From positions 1 through 64,000 of IMG/VR virus record IMGVR_UViG_3300026519_000012: a stretch of 64,000 bases of DNA. The stretch is one strand, 5' to 3'. The notes beneath the pieces were generated by a model. It was not told the origin of the DNA and searched no databases. It was given only the letters and a program-made list of their open reading frames with translations. Source of the stretch: a virus. Shown here in pieces: positions 25,901 through 34,531 of this stretch (position 1 is its first letter; each line of letters opens with the position of its first letter). The translations under genes and the position numbers were made by a program.

Positions 25901-26248
25901 TTAAGATATTAAGATAATTAACTTGTCGTTTCGCCTGTCTCCACCGTGGGGGAGTTTTGGCAGGTTTAGTAATTCACATTGCTTATCGATTTGCGGCCAG
26001 CAGTTATTCATTTTTTCAGTATCCACATTATACATATGCGCAATTGAAGTAAATATTTGTCGGTAGTTAATTTCCATTGGCATGTCTTGGCTTTCCAGAC
26101 GAAAATCATTTTCTGCCTGCCGCATAGCTTTATTTGCGCACAAATAATAATACCACAAAGCGTGAACTTCTATTTCCGGGGTTAAATACCCGTTAGGTAC
26201 AATATATTGATAAAAGATCGGTGGGGATAAAGTTATTGACTGTGCCAT
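25901..26248 (-). CDS. hypothetical protein (phage B), 115 residues
   Basis: A 115-residue frame with several aromatic clusters (ALWYYYLCANKAMRQAEND) and a likely helical core. It lies two bases downstream of the nuclease gene in the same operon. No family recognised. Context suggests an accessory replication or recombination role only by association. Confidence 0.6.
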   Translation of the reverse strand: MAQSITLSPPIFYQYIVPNGYLTPEIEVHALWYYYLCANKAMRQAENDFRLESQDMPMEINYRQIFTSIAHMYNVDTEKMNNCWPQIDKQCELLNLPKLPHGGDRRNDKLIILIS

Positions 26249-26250
26249 AA

Positions 26251-27186
26251 TTAAAATCCTAGATCTAATTCTATAATTAATGCGGGATCATGCCGCATAG
26301 CAGGTTTAGGGTTAGCGGGCTTGTTATCTATTAACCACTGATCGATAATAGACTCGTTTCGTGATTGACACATATCAAAATACTGGCATGTACGCCCCCA
26401 AGAAAAACATGCTTTTGATTTTCGAGGGAACCACTGATTCTGATAGTAAAATTTCACATCTTGCAAATGTTTAGCTAGTTGTTTACCCCAATCTATTATT
26501 AATTCTTTGGTTTTCATCATAGGTATAGTTTGCACAACAGGCGCTAGTACGTCAGTGTAACAAAAAAGATAATTAACTTGTATGGAATTTGTTACTTTTC
26601 CTGTGAGGTGTTGCAATACTAAAGCATAAGGTACACATTGATCGTCAAAAGCGAATTCTACCTCTGGTTGAGCGTTAGTGCGCCTATGTGTTTTCACATC
26701 ATATACTAAAAACTCACCTGTTAACTTGTTTTGTAATACAAGATCAATGTATCCTATATAAGTTACTGGAACAGCTTCTTGATCTGATAGAGAAAAATTT
26801 TTTATTTTGAGCAGAAAACATAATTCTATTCCGGGAATTGTACCGTGCTTAGCAGTATCAAAATGCGCCACTGCCAATGTTTCAGTATCAAGTTTTTGTA
26901 TTACCAGTTGTAAAGTAGAATAGGCCGCGTAAAGAGATCGACCACTCATTGCCGTTTCATTGTAATGATATGGATACTCTTTCATAAGTGTGAAAATAGC
27001 TTCCTGCTTATTTTGGTTTTTATAATAAACTTGTATTGCTTTATGCAAAGCCTTTCCTACATCAGAGGCATGAGATTCTTGATACAAAAACGCTGTTTGG
27101 TGAAACTTGCGAAATTCTAATCGCCGGGGGCAAGCGTCTAGTATATTAATACTGGAATTGGATAATTGTAAAGATTTAATGCTCAT
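26251..27186 (-). CDS. PD-(D/E)XK nuclease, Cas4/RecB-like (phage B)
   Basis: A 311-residue protein from ATG 27186, which starts right after the previous stop. SSINILDACPRRLEFRK opens the RecB-nuclease fold. The catalytic set is IGYIDLVLQ (Asp 148), FLVYDVKTHRR (Asp 163, Lys 165) and QCVPYAL (QxxxY motif). A Cys near residue 19 and the CFSWGRTCQYFDMC cluster near the end can hold an iron-sulfur cluster as in Cas4 and AddB-type nucleases. It probably resects DNA ends for the adjacent RecA-like ATPase. Confidence 0.85.
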   Translation of the reverse strand: MSIKSLQLSNSSINILDACPRRLEFRKFHQTAFLYQESHASDVGKALHKAIQVYYKNQNKQEAIFTLMKEYPYHYNETAMSGRSLYAAYSTLQLVIQKLDTETLAVAHFDTAKHGTIPGIELCFLLKIKNFSLSDQEAVPVTYIGYIDLVLQNKLTGEFLVYDVKTHRRTNAQPEVEFAFDDQCVPYALVLQHLTGKVTNSIQVNYLFCYTDVLAPVVQTIPMMKTKELIIDWGKQLAKHLQDVKFYYQNQWFPRKSKACFSWGRTCQYFDMCQSRNESIIDQWLIDNKPANPKPAMRHDPALIIELDLGF

Positions 27187-27187
27187 A

Positions 27188-27724
27188 TTATAAACCAATA
27201 TCAGACATTAAGTCAGCAATCTCACTATCTCTGGCAGTGATTTTAGTTTTAGTTTTCTTCTTCGCGGCCTTTTTAAAAGCAATTATTTCATAAGCTTTTT
27301 GGCAAGAAGTTACTAGCAAGCCAATATCTTCTGGGAGTAAAAATTTTGTAGTCTCTTTGTGCGACTTGATATATTCCATTACGTAAAGCACATTATCAGC
27401 TAATTCAGGGGTATCAAAACTAGCAATTAATGTTTGCAATTGGGCGCGAAAAGCAGTTTGTTCTTCTGGGAATTCTGCAGGTTGATCTGGATAGTTATAT
27501 ATGCTTGTAGGCGAAGGCTCTGGCATTACAGGCGCAGCGGGTTTTGTTTTGTCAGCTTTAAAAAAAGTGTTTAGCTTTGTTAAATCTAATGATTTGTCAG
27601 TATTTGTTTTTTTTGTTTCCGGAATTGCCTTTTCCATTTGTTCTGCTTGCTTTGCAGTTTCTTCTGTTTTTGTCTCTATATGTGCGGGTGGGCGTTTTTT
27701 AAGCCCTGCTAAAATATCTATCAT
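27188..27724 (-). CDS. hypothetical protein (phage B), 178 residues
   Basis: A 178-residue protein. The first 80 residues are Lys/Glu/Pro/Thr rich and probably disordered. A helical domain follows (FRAQLQTLIASFDTPELADNVLYVMEYIKS), then a basic tail (FKKAAKKKTKTKI). Its stop and the nuclease start are adjacent, and its start overlaps the stop of the gene before it. Function unknown. Confidence 0.6.
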   Translation of the reverse strand: MIDILAGLKKRPPAHIETKTEETAKQAEQMEKAIPETKKTNTDKSLDLTKLNTFFKADKTKPAAPVMPEPSPTSIYNYPDQPAEFPEEQTAFRAQLQTLIASFDTPELADNVLYVMEYIKSHKETTKFLLPEDIGLLVTSCQKAYEIIAFKKAAKKKTKTKITARDSEIADLMSDIGL

Positions 27725-28293
27725 TAACTTATATCCTTAAGCTGGTCGTTAATATCTTTATATCCATGACTAATTTTATCCTTATCTCTATCAATATCCA
27801 CCCCTAGGCCTGCGAGTATTTCAGTATCCAATCCACAATCATCTATAACAGCCTGTTTTTCTTTTTTAGGGTGTTTTTTAAGCACTACAACCCAAGTGTC
27901 GTTGATATCTTTTGTAGATGGCTGGGCGTCAATTAAGCGTGTTTTAAAATCGTCACACTTCCCATATTTAATCAGTGCCTTTCTACGAAAGCGTGAAAGC
28001 TCTGTTCGCATAGATTGTACATAGTTGGCGACTAAGTCTCTTATTTCCTCTTCATCAAGATTACGACGGTTTAATGGATCGTGTAAGTACGGAAGAAAAG
28101 CGAAGGCATAGGTAAGTGTCTGCTTTCCTGCGCCAGCTTTAATATACAATTCTACTTGACGTTTGGCTTTTATAGGACTATCTGCTTGTTCGGTATATAT
28201 AGATAGTTCAGAAGTATAAGTGGAAGTTGGTACGGCTTTGTGCGTACCTTTCGTTTTTAATTCTTTATCGTGTTTAATTATATCAAACAGCAT
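27724..28293 (-). CDS. hypothetical protein (phage B), first gene of a sub-operon
   Basis: A 189-residue basic protein of mixed alpha/beta type (QVELYIKAGAGKQTLTYAFA, then RTELSRFRRKALIKYG). It is the first gene downstream of the promoter at 28336-28364, with the start at ATG 28293. It shares one base with the next gene. No family recognised; DNA binding is possible from its charge. Confidence 0.6.
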   Translation of the reverse strand: MLFDIIKHDKELKTKGTHKAVPTSTYTSELSIYTEQADSPIKAKRQVELYIKAGAGKQTLTYAFAFLPYLHDPLNRRNLDEEEIRDLVANYVQSMRTELSRFRRKALIKYGKCDDFKTRLIDAQPSTKDINDTWVVVLKKHPKKEKQAVIDDCGLDTEILAGLGVDIDRDKDKISHGYKDINDQLKDIS

Positions 28294-28317
28294 ATGCCCG
28301 CCTCTTATTTATAACAA

Positions 28318-28364
28318 AAAACTAACAGGGCGCTAAGTATAGCATATCTGTTAGTTTTTGTCAA
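28318..28364 (-). promoter_or_regulatory. leftward sigma70 promoter with flanking operator arms
   Basis: On the minus strand TTGACA (28359-28364), a 17-base spacer and TATACT (28336-28341) form a near-consensus promoter. A perfect 11-bp inverted repeat, AAAACTAACAG (28318-28328) and CTGTTAGTTTT (28348-28358), brackets the -10 box. The same CTAACA core recurs many times in the control region at 32.9-33.4 kb, so a phage regulator may bind both. It drives the genes from 28293 to 21821. Confidence 0.8.
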
Positions 28365-28379
28365 GTATTATTTTACTGT

Positions 28380-29261
28380 TTATGCTAGGCGTAAAAACAC
28401 TGGTTGCCTAGGCTTACATTTTACCCCACAACCCATGCTTTTATAAGTGATACGCTTGTGGTATATTTGCGCCTTATTTTCCCAAAAGGATGATTTTTCT
28501 TTATCTGTAAGCCCACTGCTGATATTAAAAACAATCCCACTTTTTAGGTCTCTAACAATTAGCGACCCCAGTGTGTTTGTAGGAATAATATTAGAGCTAC
28601 GCCTGCTTCGTGTAGTTAGCCCTCGATTATCAATAACGGCTTCATTGTTATTTGTGGTGCCTTCTATAAACCCGACAATAATAGCTTCCGAATATGTGTG
28701 TTCTTTATATTTCACGGCTAGTTGTTCTTTGTCCGTACTACGCCCATATTTATATAAACCTTTTGGATCTTTTAGCACTAAGCCTTCATAGCCGCTTTGT
28801 GTCCACACTTGTATCCATTGCTCTATATCCGCAAGCGAGTTGATAGGTTGTTGGTGTGTGAAAGAATGAAAAGTCGATGGGGGTTGCGTCAATAACTTAT
28901 AGTAGCGATCTATAAATTGCATAGTCGGTTGATTCCAATAATCAAATACTTTATAATGTATACCGGTGATAGCTTTGTTTTTAGACATTAAGCAAGAAAC
29001 TGTCCGGTTAAATACATCAGGTGCCCATGGATTGCCTATATATAACTCACCGTCAAAACCTTCTAAAGCTGGTGAACATAATCGTTGCAAGCGTTCATTG
29101 GGCAGGGGTTTCATAGATTTGCTACGAAATATGCCATTTTTGACGATTGCCCGAATGCCGTCAATTTTCGGGCTGGCTAATTTTGGTAGCGCTATAGTGG
29201 CTTCATTATAATTGCTGTAGCTCATAGGTCTGATTTTTTGGTTTTTGAAGAATGTTGACAT
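28380..29261 (-). CDS. ATP-dependent DNA ligase (phage B)
   Basis: A 293-residue nucleotidyltransferase starting at ATG 29261 (GGGAG upstream). Motif I is ASPKIDGIR with the adenylated Lys at about residue 32. GFDGELY is motif III, GYEGLVLKDP motif IV and LAVKYKEHTYSEAI motif V. A C-terminal OB-like part follows (GSLIVRDLKSGIVFNISSG). It seals nicks during phage DNA replication. Length and motif spacing fit T7-type minimal ligases. Confidence 0.9.
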   Translation of the reverse strand: MSTFFKNQKIRPMSYSNYNEATIALPKLASPKIDGIRAIVKNGIFRSKSMKPLPNERLQRLCSPALEGFDGELYIGNPWAPDVFNRTVSCLMSKNKAITGIHYKVFDYWNQPTMQFIDRYYKLLTQPPSTFHSFTHQQPINSLADIEQWIQVWTQSGYEGLVLKDPKGLYKYGRSTDKEQLAVKYKEHTYSEAIIVGFIEGTTNNNEAVIDNRGLTTRSRRSSNIIPTNTLGSLIVRDLKSGIVFNISSGLTDKEKSSFWENKAQIYHKRITYKSMGCGVKCKPRQPVFLRLA

Positions 29262-29277
29262 TTTTAATAACTCCCTT

Positions 29278-29448
29278 TTATACCTTGTGTGCAATTACGT
29301 CTATAGGCGTCACAACACTTATACAAAGTTTAGAGTCTTTATCCATTTGCTGTAAATAAGGGCACTGGCGCGCTTCTATTGTTTTAATATTACAGCAATA
29401 CTTTGCACTTTCTGTGGTTTCTGTGGTTTCTGTGGTTTCTGTGGTCAT
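29278..29448 (-). CDS. small Cys-containing protein with a Thr-Glu repeat
   Basis: A 56-residue protein from ATG 29448 (GGGAA upstream). The start MTTETTETTETTES is coded by a 9-base unit repeated about four times (29408-29443). The rest has five cysteines (KYCCNIK, RQCPYLQ, SKLCISV) that could bind a metal. The upstream in-frame codons overlap the helicase gene. Function unknown. Confidence 0.5.
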   Translation of the reverse strand: MTTETTETTETTESAKYCCNIKTIEARQCPYLQQMDKDSKLCISVVTPIDVIAHKV

Positions 29449-29450
29449 AG

Positions 29451-31181
29451 TTAATATTCCCATTTGTCTGACTTATAAATCATAGGCTTTTCTTCGTTGC
29501 CTTTTTGTAATTGGATAAAATGTTTCGCTTTCTCTTCTAGCGTATTACCTTTTATTAACTGCCTTCTAAGTGCGGACTTAATCCCATAATCCGTACATAA
29601 TAATATTACGCGCTCTTTAGCTCGTGTAACAGCAGTATATAACCATTCCCGCGATAAGAAACCAGCAGCAGTGTTATGACATACAATCACCACCGTGTTA
29701 TATTCCGATCCTTGCGCTTTGTGGCAGGTGAACCCGTATGCTGTTTGTAGAGAGGAAAATTCACCGGAAGTACAAAATGTTACAGGGGTAGTTTCTTCTT
29801 GAAATTTTACTTCCACTATGTGACTTGCTTGCCGCTCGCTTTTCTCTTTTTCATCGTCCGCATCAACGATATCAGTGGTAAAAATGTTGCCGCTATCGGG
29901 TGTAAATCCATTTAATGCCGCCATAAAATCGGCCTGCTTGGCTTTTGTGGCGTGTCCGGCATTATATGTTATTGTTGCCTTGTATTGTGGATTGATAGTA
30001 ATGCTGGTGATAACACCGGTCATTCCGTTTGTCAATCCTAGATCGGTTATATTCTTTGTAAGCATGACTTTATCGCCTACGCCGAAAATCTTAGTCCCTT
30101 TAGCTGTTTGAATAACGATTCGTGGATTCTCATATTCGGTTTCACTCCCTGCCTTTAATCGGGGGGAATTAAAATATTTAACCAGTTTATCATTTAAGGG
30201 TATCTGACCTAAATCTCCCTCGTTTGTGGGTACAATTAAGGCGTCATTGAACTTATCAAATGATCCTTGTTTATCCAAGTGTTGAATAGTAGCAACAACC
30301 TCGTTTGCGGCTATTTGACTTAATTCGTTGATTTTAATCATTACAAAATGCTTTTTGCAAGGGGCTAATTTTTGACCTCGCAAAATCCTAGCAGCATTAG
30401 CGATAATTGGGTTATCCAGTGCTGTACGGTGTAAGGTTGATAATTCAGCGGTTGGCCATTGTTGCATCGCAAAGCCTAAAATAGACTTTCCGTGAACTGG
30501 CGGCAACTGGTTGATGTCACCAAATATGAAGATTCGCGTTCTTTTTGGTAGAGCCTCAATGAGGCGGTTGAATAAATAAATCGGTACAGTACCCCCTTCG
30601 TCCATAACGACAATATCGTATGATAGTTTATTATACTGTGTATATGTTGGGGCAAACATCCGCTTGCCTGTTTCAGGATTAATTTCGGGCGCATACCCTA
30701 ACGTTGCATGTATTGTACGGGTGTCTGCATGGTATTTAACATCCAGCCTACGTTTCATTGGTGTCAAAGCCTTGCCCATGAATGCAACAAACGCTATTGA
30801 TATGTATTGATTTTGGCTGCCTTTAGCATTCTGCGCGTTAGCATATAAGCGCTCAATTTCACGAATTAAGAATATCTGTACCGTTGTTTTACCTGTACCG
30901 GCTTTACCGATCACGCAACCATATTTTTGGTGCGATAATAAATTAACCGCTTTAAGTTGCGAATCATCGAGCATATCATAATCTACTTGATTTTTTAGTT
31001 CTTCAAGCGTGCAAATAAATGTTTCTGTTTCTGGTGCTTTGTTGACGGATGTATTTTGTATCCGTTCAAATAATTTCGCCGCCTGTTTGCCTTTGCGTTG
31101 TGTTAACCCTGTACCGTATAAGGCATCGCGTTTTGCGCTGCCGGTTTTGGTTTTGGCTTTTATATTATTAAACAGTGCCAT
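29451..31181 (-). CDS. SF1B helicase, RecD/Dda-like (phage B)
   Basis: A 576-residue helicase. Walker A is IGKAGTGKTTV (about residue 95), Walker B YDIVVMDEGG, motif III FIFGDINQLPPV, motif V GFTCHKAQGSEYNTVVI and motif VI YTAVTRAKERVILL. An SH3-like insert is suggested by GVGDKVMLTKNITDLGLTNG. These are the marks of RecD2/Dda-type 5'-3' helicases. It is the only helicase recognised in phage B and may unwind the fork or process recombination intermediates. Confidence 0.92.
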   Translation of the reverse strand: MALFNNIKAKTKTGSAKRDALYGTGLTQRKGKQAAKLFERIQNTSVNKAPETETFICTLEELKNQVDYDMLDDSQLKAVNLLSHQKYGCVIGKAGTGKTTVQIFLIREIERLYANAQNAKGSQNQYISIAFVAFMGKALTPMKRRLDVKYHADTRTIHATLGYAPEINPETGKRMFAPTYTQYNKLSYDIVVMDEGGTVPIYLFNRLIEALPKRTRIFIFGDINQLPPVHGKSILGFAMQQWPTAELSTLHRTALDNPIIANAARILRGQKLAPCKKHFVMIKINELSQIAANEVVATIQHLDKQGSFDKFNDALIVPTNEGDLGQIPLNDKLVKYFNSPRLKAGSETEYENPRIVIQTAKGTKIFGVGDKVMLTKNITDLGLTNGMTGVITSITINPQYKATITYNAGHATKAKQADFMAALNGFTPDSGNIFTTDIVDADDEKEKSERQASHIVEVKFQEETTPVTFCTSGEFSSLQTAYGFTCHKAQGSEYNTVVIVCHNTAAGFLSREWLYTAVTRAKERVILLCTDYGIKSALRRQLIKGNTLEEKAKHFIQLQKGNEEKPMIYKSDKWEY

Positions 31182-32377
31182 TATATAATATCTCCCATCC
31201 TTAACGTTTCAAATTGTAAATTATTATCATCAATTTCATCCAGAGATAAAAACTCTGGCGTAAAATTATCCAATTCATTTAGCAGTGTGCTTTCAGTTGT
31301 TTGCTTTTGCTCATTGATTTGTTTAATTAACTCTAACCTGTCCTGTTCTGCCGGTTTCGTGGGGGCGACGGGTATCGGTGTGCTAAACAGTGTAAATCTG
31401 CCTTTGCTTTGTTTGACAGCCTGACCAGATTTGTCCAACCCACCTAGTATGCTCGTCCTTTGCTGCCCTTTTGGTATGTTTGGTACGTTTGGTACATTAG
31501 CAAAAATCTCATTTAAATCTAAATATAACGTATCTAACTCCGTTTGTTTTCTTAGCTTCTTCTGTTTAATCCACCGAGATTCAGCTTTCTGTTTTACCGC
31601 GATCTCTTTTAGTGCCGCTGCCGATATCAATTTAACTGTTTTATTTTTATTGCGCGCCAATGATTTATTATTGATATGATTAGTGATGATTTTAGTTATA
31701 CTTTTTTTTAGGATTTCCACATATAATCGCATTTGACTATCAGACTGTGCCACATTATCCAGCGTAAAAAACATACTAACCAAACTATCATATTTACTAA
31801 CAAATCTATTAAATGTTGGCCAGCCCATTGATCCGCTTGTGAGTGACAAATATCTCCGCGCTAATTCATTGGCCTCTGCCAACAAAAAATCATCAATCCT
31901 AGACAATTGAAAATGCATCTTAGCTTTCAAACGTAACAAATCCATTTGCCCAGCATGACTATTATCTGTCCATTTTTGTTCACTAATCTCAAAAAACGTA
32001 TATACAAAATACCCTTTTGGATCGTGCCTATACAATCGCTGCAATGCTACAAAATCTGTTCGCAACCATGCCGGACTGATAACCGTCAACTGTGCATACT
32101 CTAACAACATCACCTGCGCATCAATATCATTATATACACTAGCCAATTGATTTAATTCTGCCTCTGTGCGATACCCCAAAAATCTCCCACTTTTATTACA
32201 GATCAACCTACTTAAACTCTCTAACCGATCATCAGACAATTGATCCGCCAGCGCAATAACCGACAACCGTTCTTCGTTGCACCGTGTAAAATGCTTACGT
32301 AGTTGTCCGTCCGTGATATTGACTACCTTATCAATAATCTTACGTTCGTTCCGTTTTAATGGCCATGCTGACTTCAT
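31181..32377 (-). CDS. hypothetical replication-operon protein (phage B), 398 residues
   Basis: A 398-residue, mostly helical protein that shares one base with the helicase gene. It is basic in the centre (SLARNKNKTVKLISAAALKE, WIKQKKLRKQ) and acidic at the end (DEIDDNNLQFETL). No primase, zinc or P-loop motif is visible. It lies where replicons often encode a primase, initiator or helicase loader, so one of these roles is possible, but the sequence does not show it. Confidence 0.6.
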   Translation of the reverse strand: MKSAWPLKRNERKIIDKVVNITDGQLRKHFTRCNEERLSVIALADQLSDDRLESLSRLICNKSGRFLGYRTEAELNQLASVYNDIDAQVMLLEYAQLTVISPAWLRTDFVALQRLYRHDPKGYFVYTFFEISEQKWTDNSHAGQMDLLRLKAKMHFQLSRIDDFLLAEANELARRYLSLTSGSMGWPTFNRFVSKYDSLVSMFFTLDNVAQSDSQMRLYVEILKKSITKIITNHINNKSLARNKNKTVKLISAAALKEIAVKQKAESRWIKQKKLRKQTELDTLYLDLNEIFANVPNVPNIPKGQQRTSILGGLDKSGQAVKQSKGRFTLFSTPIPVAPTKPAEQDRLELIKQINEQKQTTESTLLNELDNFTPEFLSLDEIDDNNLQFETLRMGDII

Positions 32378-32739
32378 TTTAAACTCTCCTCTTCATCCTT
32401 TTGGATTTTGGCCAGCGTCCGCCAGCTACGGTTTTCCGCGAACAAATTAACAATAGGCTTACTCTCCGCTGGGCGCTTAAACGGTATAGTATATTCCCAG
32501 TACTCACTACCATCATATTCTGAGCGCCACATTTTATGACCCGTGCTGAAAACAATTATCAAATCCTTAGCAACTACCAGCGTGCCGTAATTGCTAGCAT
32601 ACTCTTTATTCGCCAATACTTTAAATTGTTCCCACGTACAGGAATGCCCGCTACGTTCGGAGCCGATGAATATGATGTCCTTAATAGAATGCTCACCATT
32701 TGTCATAGCTCGTTTAGTCTCTTCAAGCAAGTTCGGCAT
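32374..32739 (-). CDS. hypothetical protein, first gene of the leftward operon (phage B)
   Basis: A 121-residue protein with start ATG 32739 after AAAGAGGAAAA. FIGSERSGHSCTWEQFKVLANKEY suggests a compact alpha/beta fold. Trp/Tyr-rich segments (KMWRSEYDGSEYWEYTI) follow. It overlaps the next gene by 4 bases. As the promoter-proximal gene it is probably made first after infection. Function unknown. Confidence 0.6.
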   Translation of the reverse strand: MPNLLEETKRAMTNGEHSIKDIIFIGSERSGHSCTWEQFKVLANKEYASNYGTLVVAKDLIIVFSTGHKMWRSEYDGSEYWEYTIPFKRPAESKPIVNLFAENRSWRTLAKIQKDEEESLK

Positions 32740-32795
32740 AATTATTTTTCCTCTTTTTAATTAAATTACTGTTTAACTATTTAATATATATATGT

Positions 32796-32824
32796 AGTGT
32801 AGCACAGTAGGTACTAAATTACAA
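32796..32824 (-). promoter_or_regulatory. leftward early promoter (phage B)
   Basis: Minus-strand TTGTAA (32819-32824), 17-base spacer and TACACT (32796-32801), about 57 bases before the first leftward gene. It is less close to consensus than the rightward one, which would suit activation or repression from the neighbouring palindromes. Confidence 0.5.
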
Positions 32825-33473
32825 GCTCTTTAACACAATATAGCAGGATATGAGACAGAATAACACAATATATGTATTCATGTCAATAACAATAACAATT
32901 TCATGACACTAACATTAAATCATAACCTTTGCACTAAAATAGTGCATAATTACCTAACAGTGCACTAAAATGAACCAAAATAGCACAGCTTAATTACTAA
33001 TTAAATCAAGCACTTACAATACATGCACCAAAATAGTGCAAAAATGCCTAACATTGCACCATAACAGTGCAATAACATAACAAAATCGCGACCCCCCTCT
33101 ATAATTTTAAAATCGTAATTACAGGATCCACAACCCTAATACGCCGGTTTACTAACTGTAAAGTGATCGGCCAATTACGATTATTTATTTGCGCATTACG
33201 ATTCTGCAATGAGGGGGGGGGTTGCTAAAACTGTTAAGTTTTTACCTTAACACTAACAAAATCAGGCACTTACATTTTTTACGTGTTAGAAAATACTAGC
33301 TTTTTTAATAATAGCATATAAATCAATAACTTAAAGACCTAACATGTTAGTTAGTCCTAAAAAATAACTAACACCCCTAACGTGCATCTGTTATGTTATG
33401 CTATGTTAGTTCCATTGGCATTTTATTCCAATATATACATACGCCCACACCCTCACCGCACACAAAATAATAT

Positions 33474-33502
33474 TTGACACAAGCGCGCCGATTGAGTATA
33501 AT
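33474..33502 (+). promoter_or_regulatory. consensus rightward early promoter (phage B)
   Basis: TTGACA (33474-33479), exactly 17 bases, TATAAT (33497-33502): a perfect sigma70 consensus. It lies 35 bases before ATG 33537. Because it overlaps the only upstream TTG start, it also fixes the gene start at 33537. Confidence 0.9.
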
Positions 33503-33536
33503 AGCGACTCAACCAACCAATTATGAGGGTAACAAA

Positions 33537-34325
33537 ATGACCGCAACCGGAACCATCGAAACCGCCGTAACCGATCCATCGCCACTTCAAAATATCAAGC
33601 GTACAATTATCGCTGCGGACAAAGTGGCCGCTGAGGCCGAAGCTATTGCCGGGATTGCCGAATTGTGTAATGATGAAGGCGTCCCATTCACTGCATCATT
33701 TCCTGCTGGCCAATTTCCTGCTGACCACAATTTGGCAATATATCCTATACGCCAAAAAGCTGACATTGGCAAAGGCTCGTCGGTAGTTGAGATTATCGCG
33801 CTCGCGCTGCCAACATTAGATAACTTGCTCAACCACGCAACACTAGGCAAACAGGCTCGCGGATTTGTTGAGGATTGCGTTAATGCTGTATTGCTGCGCA
33901 AAGGTGTAGCAGCCAGCCAAAAAGATGATGCAATCCTGCCACAAACAGTCGCGGATTTTATCATCACCAAGCGTGGCGGCGGTGGCATAATGGCCGGATT
34001 TAACGATATCGCTGGCTATTTTGTCAAATTTTTAAAAGGTCGTAATTTCCCCGATACGTTCGATAAAAATATGCTTCGTCAATGCCTATCAAATGCAGCC
34101 GCTGCCGATCAATGGTTCGGCCATTTTGTAACTCAGGATACATGGCGCGCTATTCTAGGCAAAATGGCTGAGTTCGCCGAAGCTAAAGGCCTGCCCACTG
34201 ATATATACCATGAGTGGGCAGCACAACGGGACGAAGCAGAATTTGTTATAGATACCATCAATCTGGATAGCGCACTGGGCGCACTGGCTCCACCAGCCCA
34301 GACAGTTCCATCGGCGCAACAATAA
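33537..34325 (+). CDS. abundant early protein of unknown function (phage B)
   Basis: A 262-residue protein with ribosome site GAGGGT before ATG 33537. It follows a perfect promoter and ends at a strong terminator, so it forms a one-gene unit likely expressed at high level soon after infection. The sequence is Ala-rich and helical (AADKVAAEAEAIAGIAELCND, DFIITKRGGGGIMAGFNDIAGY) with a disordered Pro/Ala end. No family recognised. A host-takeover or DNA-binding role would suit the context but is not shown. Confidence 0.7.
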   Translation: MTATGTIETAVTDPSPLQNIKRTIIAADKVAAEAEAIAGIAELCNDEGVPFTASFPAGQFPADHNLAIYPIRQKADIGKGSSVVEIIALALPTLDNLLNHATLGKQARGFVEDCVNAVLLRKGVAASQKDDAILPQTVADFIITKRGGGGIMAGFNDIAGYFVKFLKGRNFPDTFDKNMLRQCLSNAAAADQWFGHFVTQDTWRAILGKMAEFAEAKGLPTDIYHEWAAQRDEAEFVIDTINLDSALGALAPPAQTVPSAQQ

Positions 34326-34340
34326 ACGATAACACAACCC

Positions 34341-34363
34341 CCCCTCTCAATAGAGGGGATTTT
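34341..34363 (+). terminator. rho-independent terminator
   Basis: CCCCTCT and AGAGGGG form a perfect 7-bp stem with a CAAT loop, followed by ATTTT, 15 bases after the stop of the early gene. Confidence 0.75.
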
Positions 34364-34426
34364 AATTTGCGCATTTGCATTTTGTAACAATCAACAATCA
34401 ACACTAGGCAAATGCGCAAATTAAAA
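34360..34426. repeat. perfect 19-bp inverted repeat
   Basis: TTTTAATTTGCGCATTTGC (34360-34378) and its exact complement at 34408-34426 enclose 29 bases containing short AATCAAC repeats. It overlaps the T tract of the terminator and precedes the next promoter by 26 bases. It could be an operator, a second terminator or a cruciform. Confidence 0.8.
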
Positions 34427-34452
34427 TAAAGCAAAATAAATCAAAATAATTA

Positions 34453-34480
34453 TTGACAATTGTACAGCCGCGTGTAATAA
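34453..34480 (+). promoter_or_regulatory. rightward promoter before the second early unit
   Basis: TTGACA (34453-34458), 16 bases, TAATAA (34475-34480), about 50 bases before ATG 34532. The -10 register is slightly ambiguous because of the TAATAATAA run. Confidence 0.6.
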
Positions 34481-34531
34481 TAACCCCTCAATCAATTAAT
34501 AAATTAATCAACATTTTAAGGGGGTTGCAGC

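Larger units (their letters stand above)
32740..33536. promoter_or_regulatory. divergent control region / candidate replication origin (phage B)
   Basis: About 800 AT-rich bases without a gene separate the leftward and rightward operons. Three 17-bp palindromes of the form TGCAC-Y-AWAAY-A-GTGCA lie at 32930-32946, 33024-33040 and 33055-33071, with a degenerate one at 32971-32987. Later come many CTAACA/TGTTAG sites, including the perfect 12-bp palindrome CTAACATGTTAG at 33339-33350, and repeats of ATTACGATT (33111-33119 inverted, about 33174 and 33195). Such clusters are typical of iterons and operators. Divergent promoters lie at both edges. Confidence 0.7.

Noticed and set aside
33474-34325. 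Longer first early gene of phage B from TTG 33474
   Set aside because: The first 63 bases are a perfect promoter and leader; ATG 33537 has a ribosome site.
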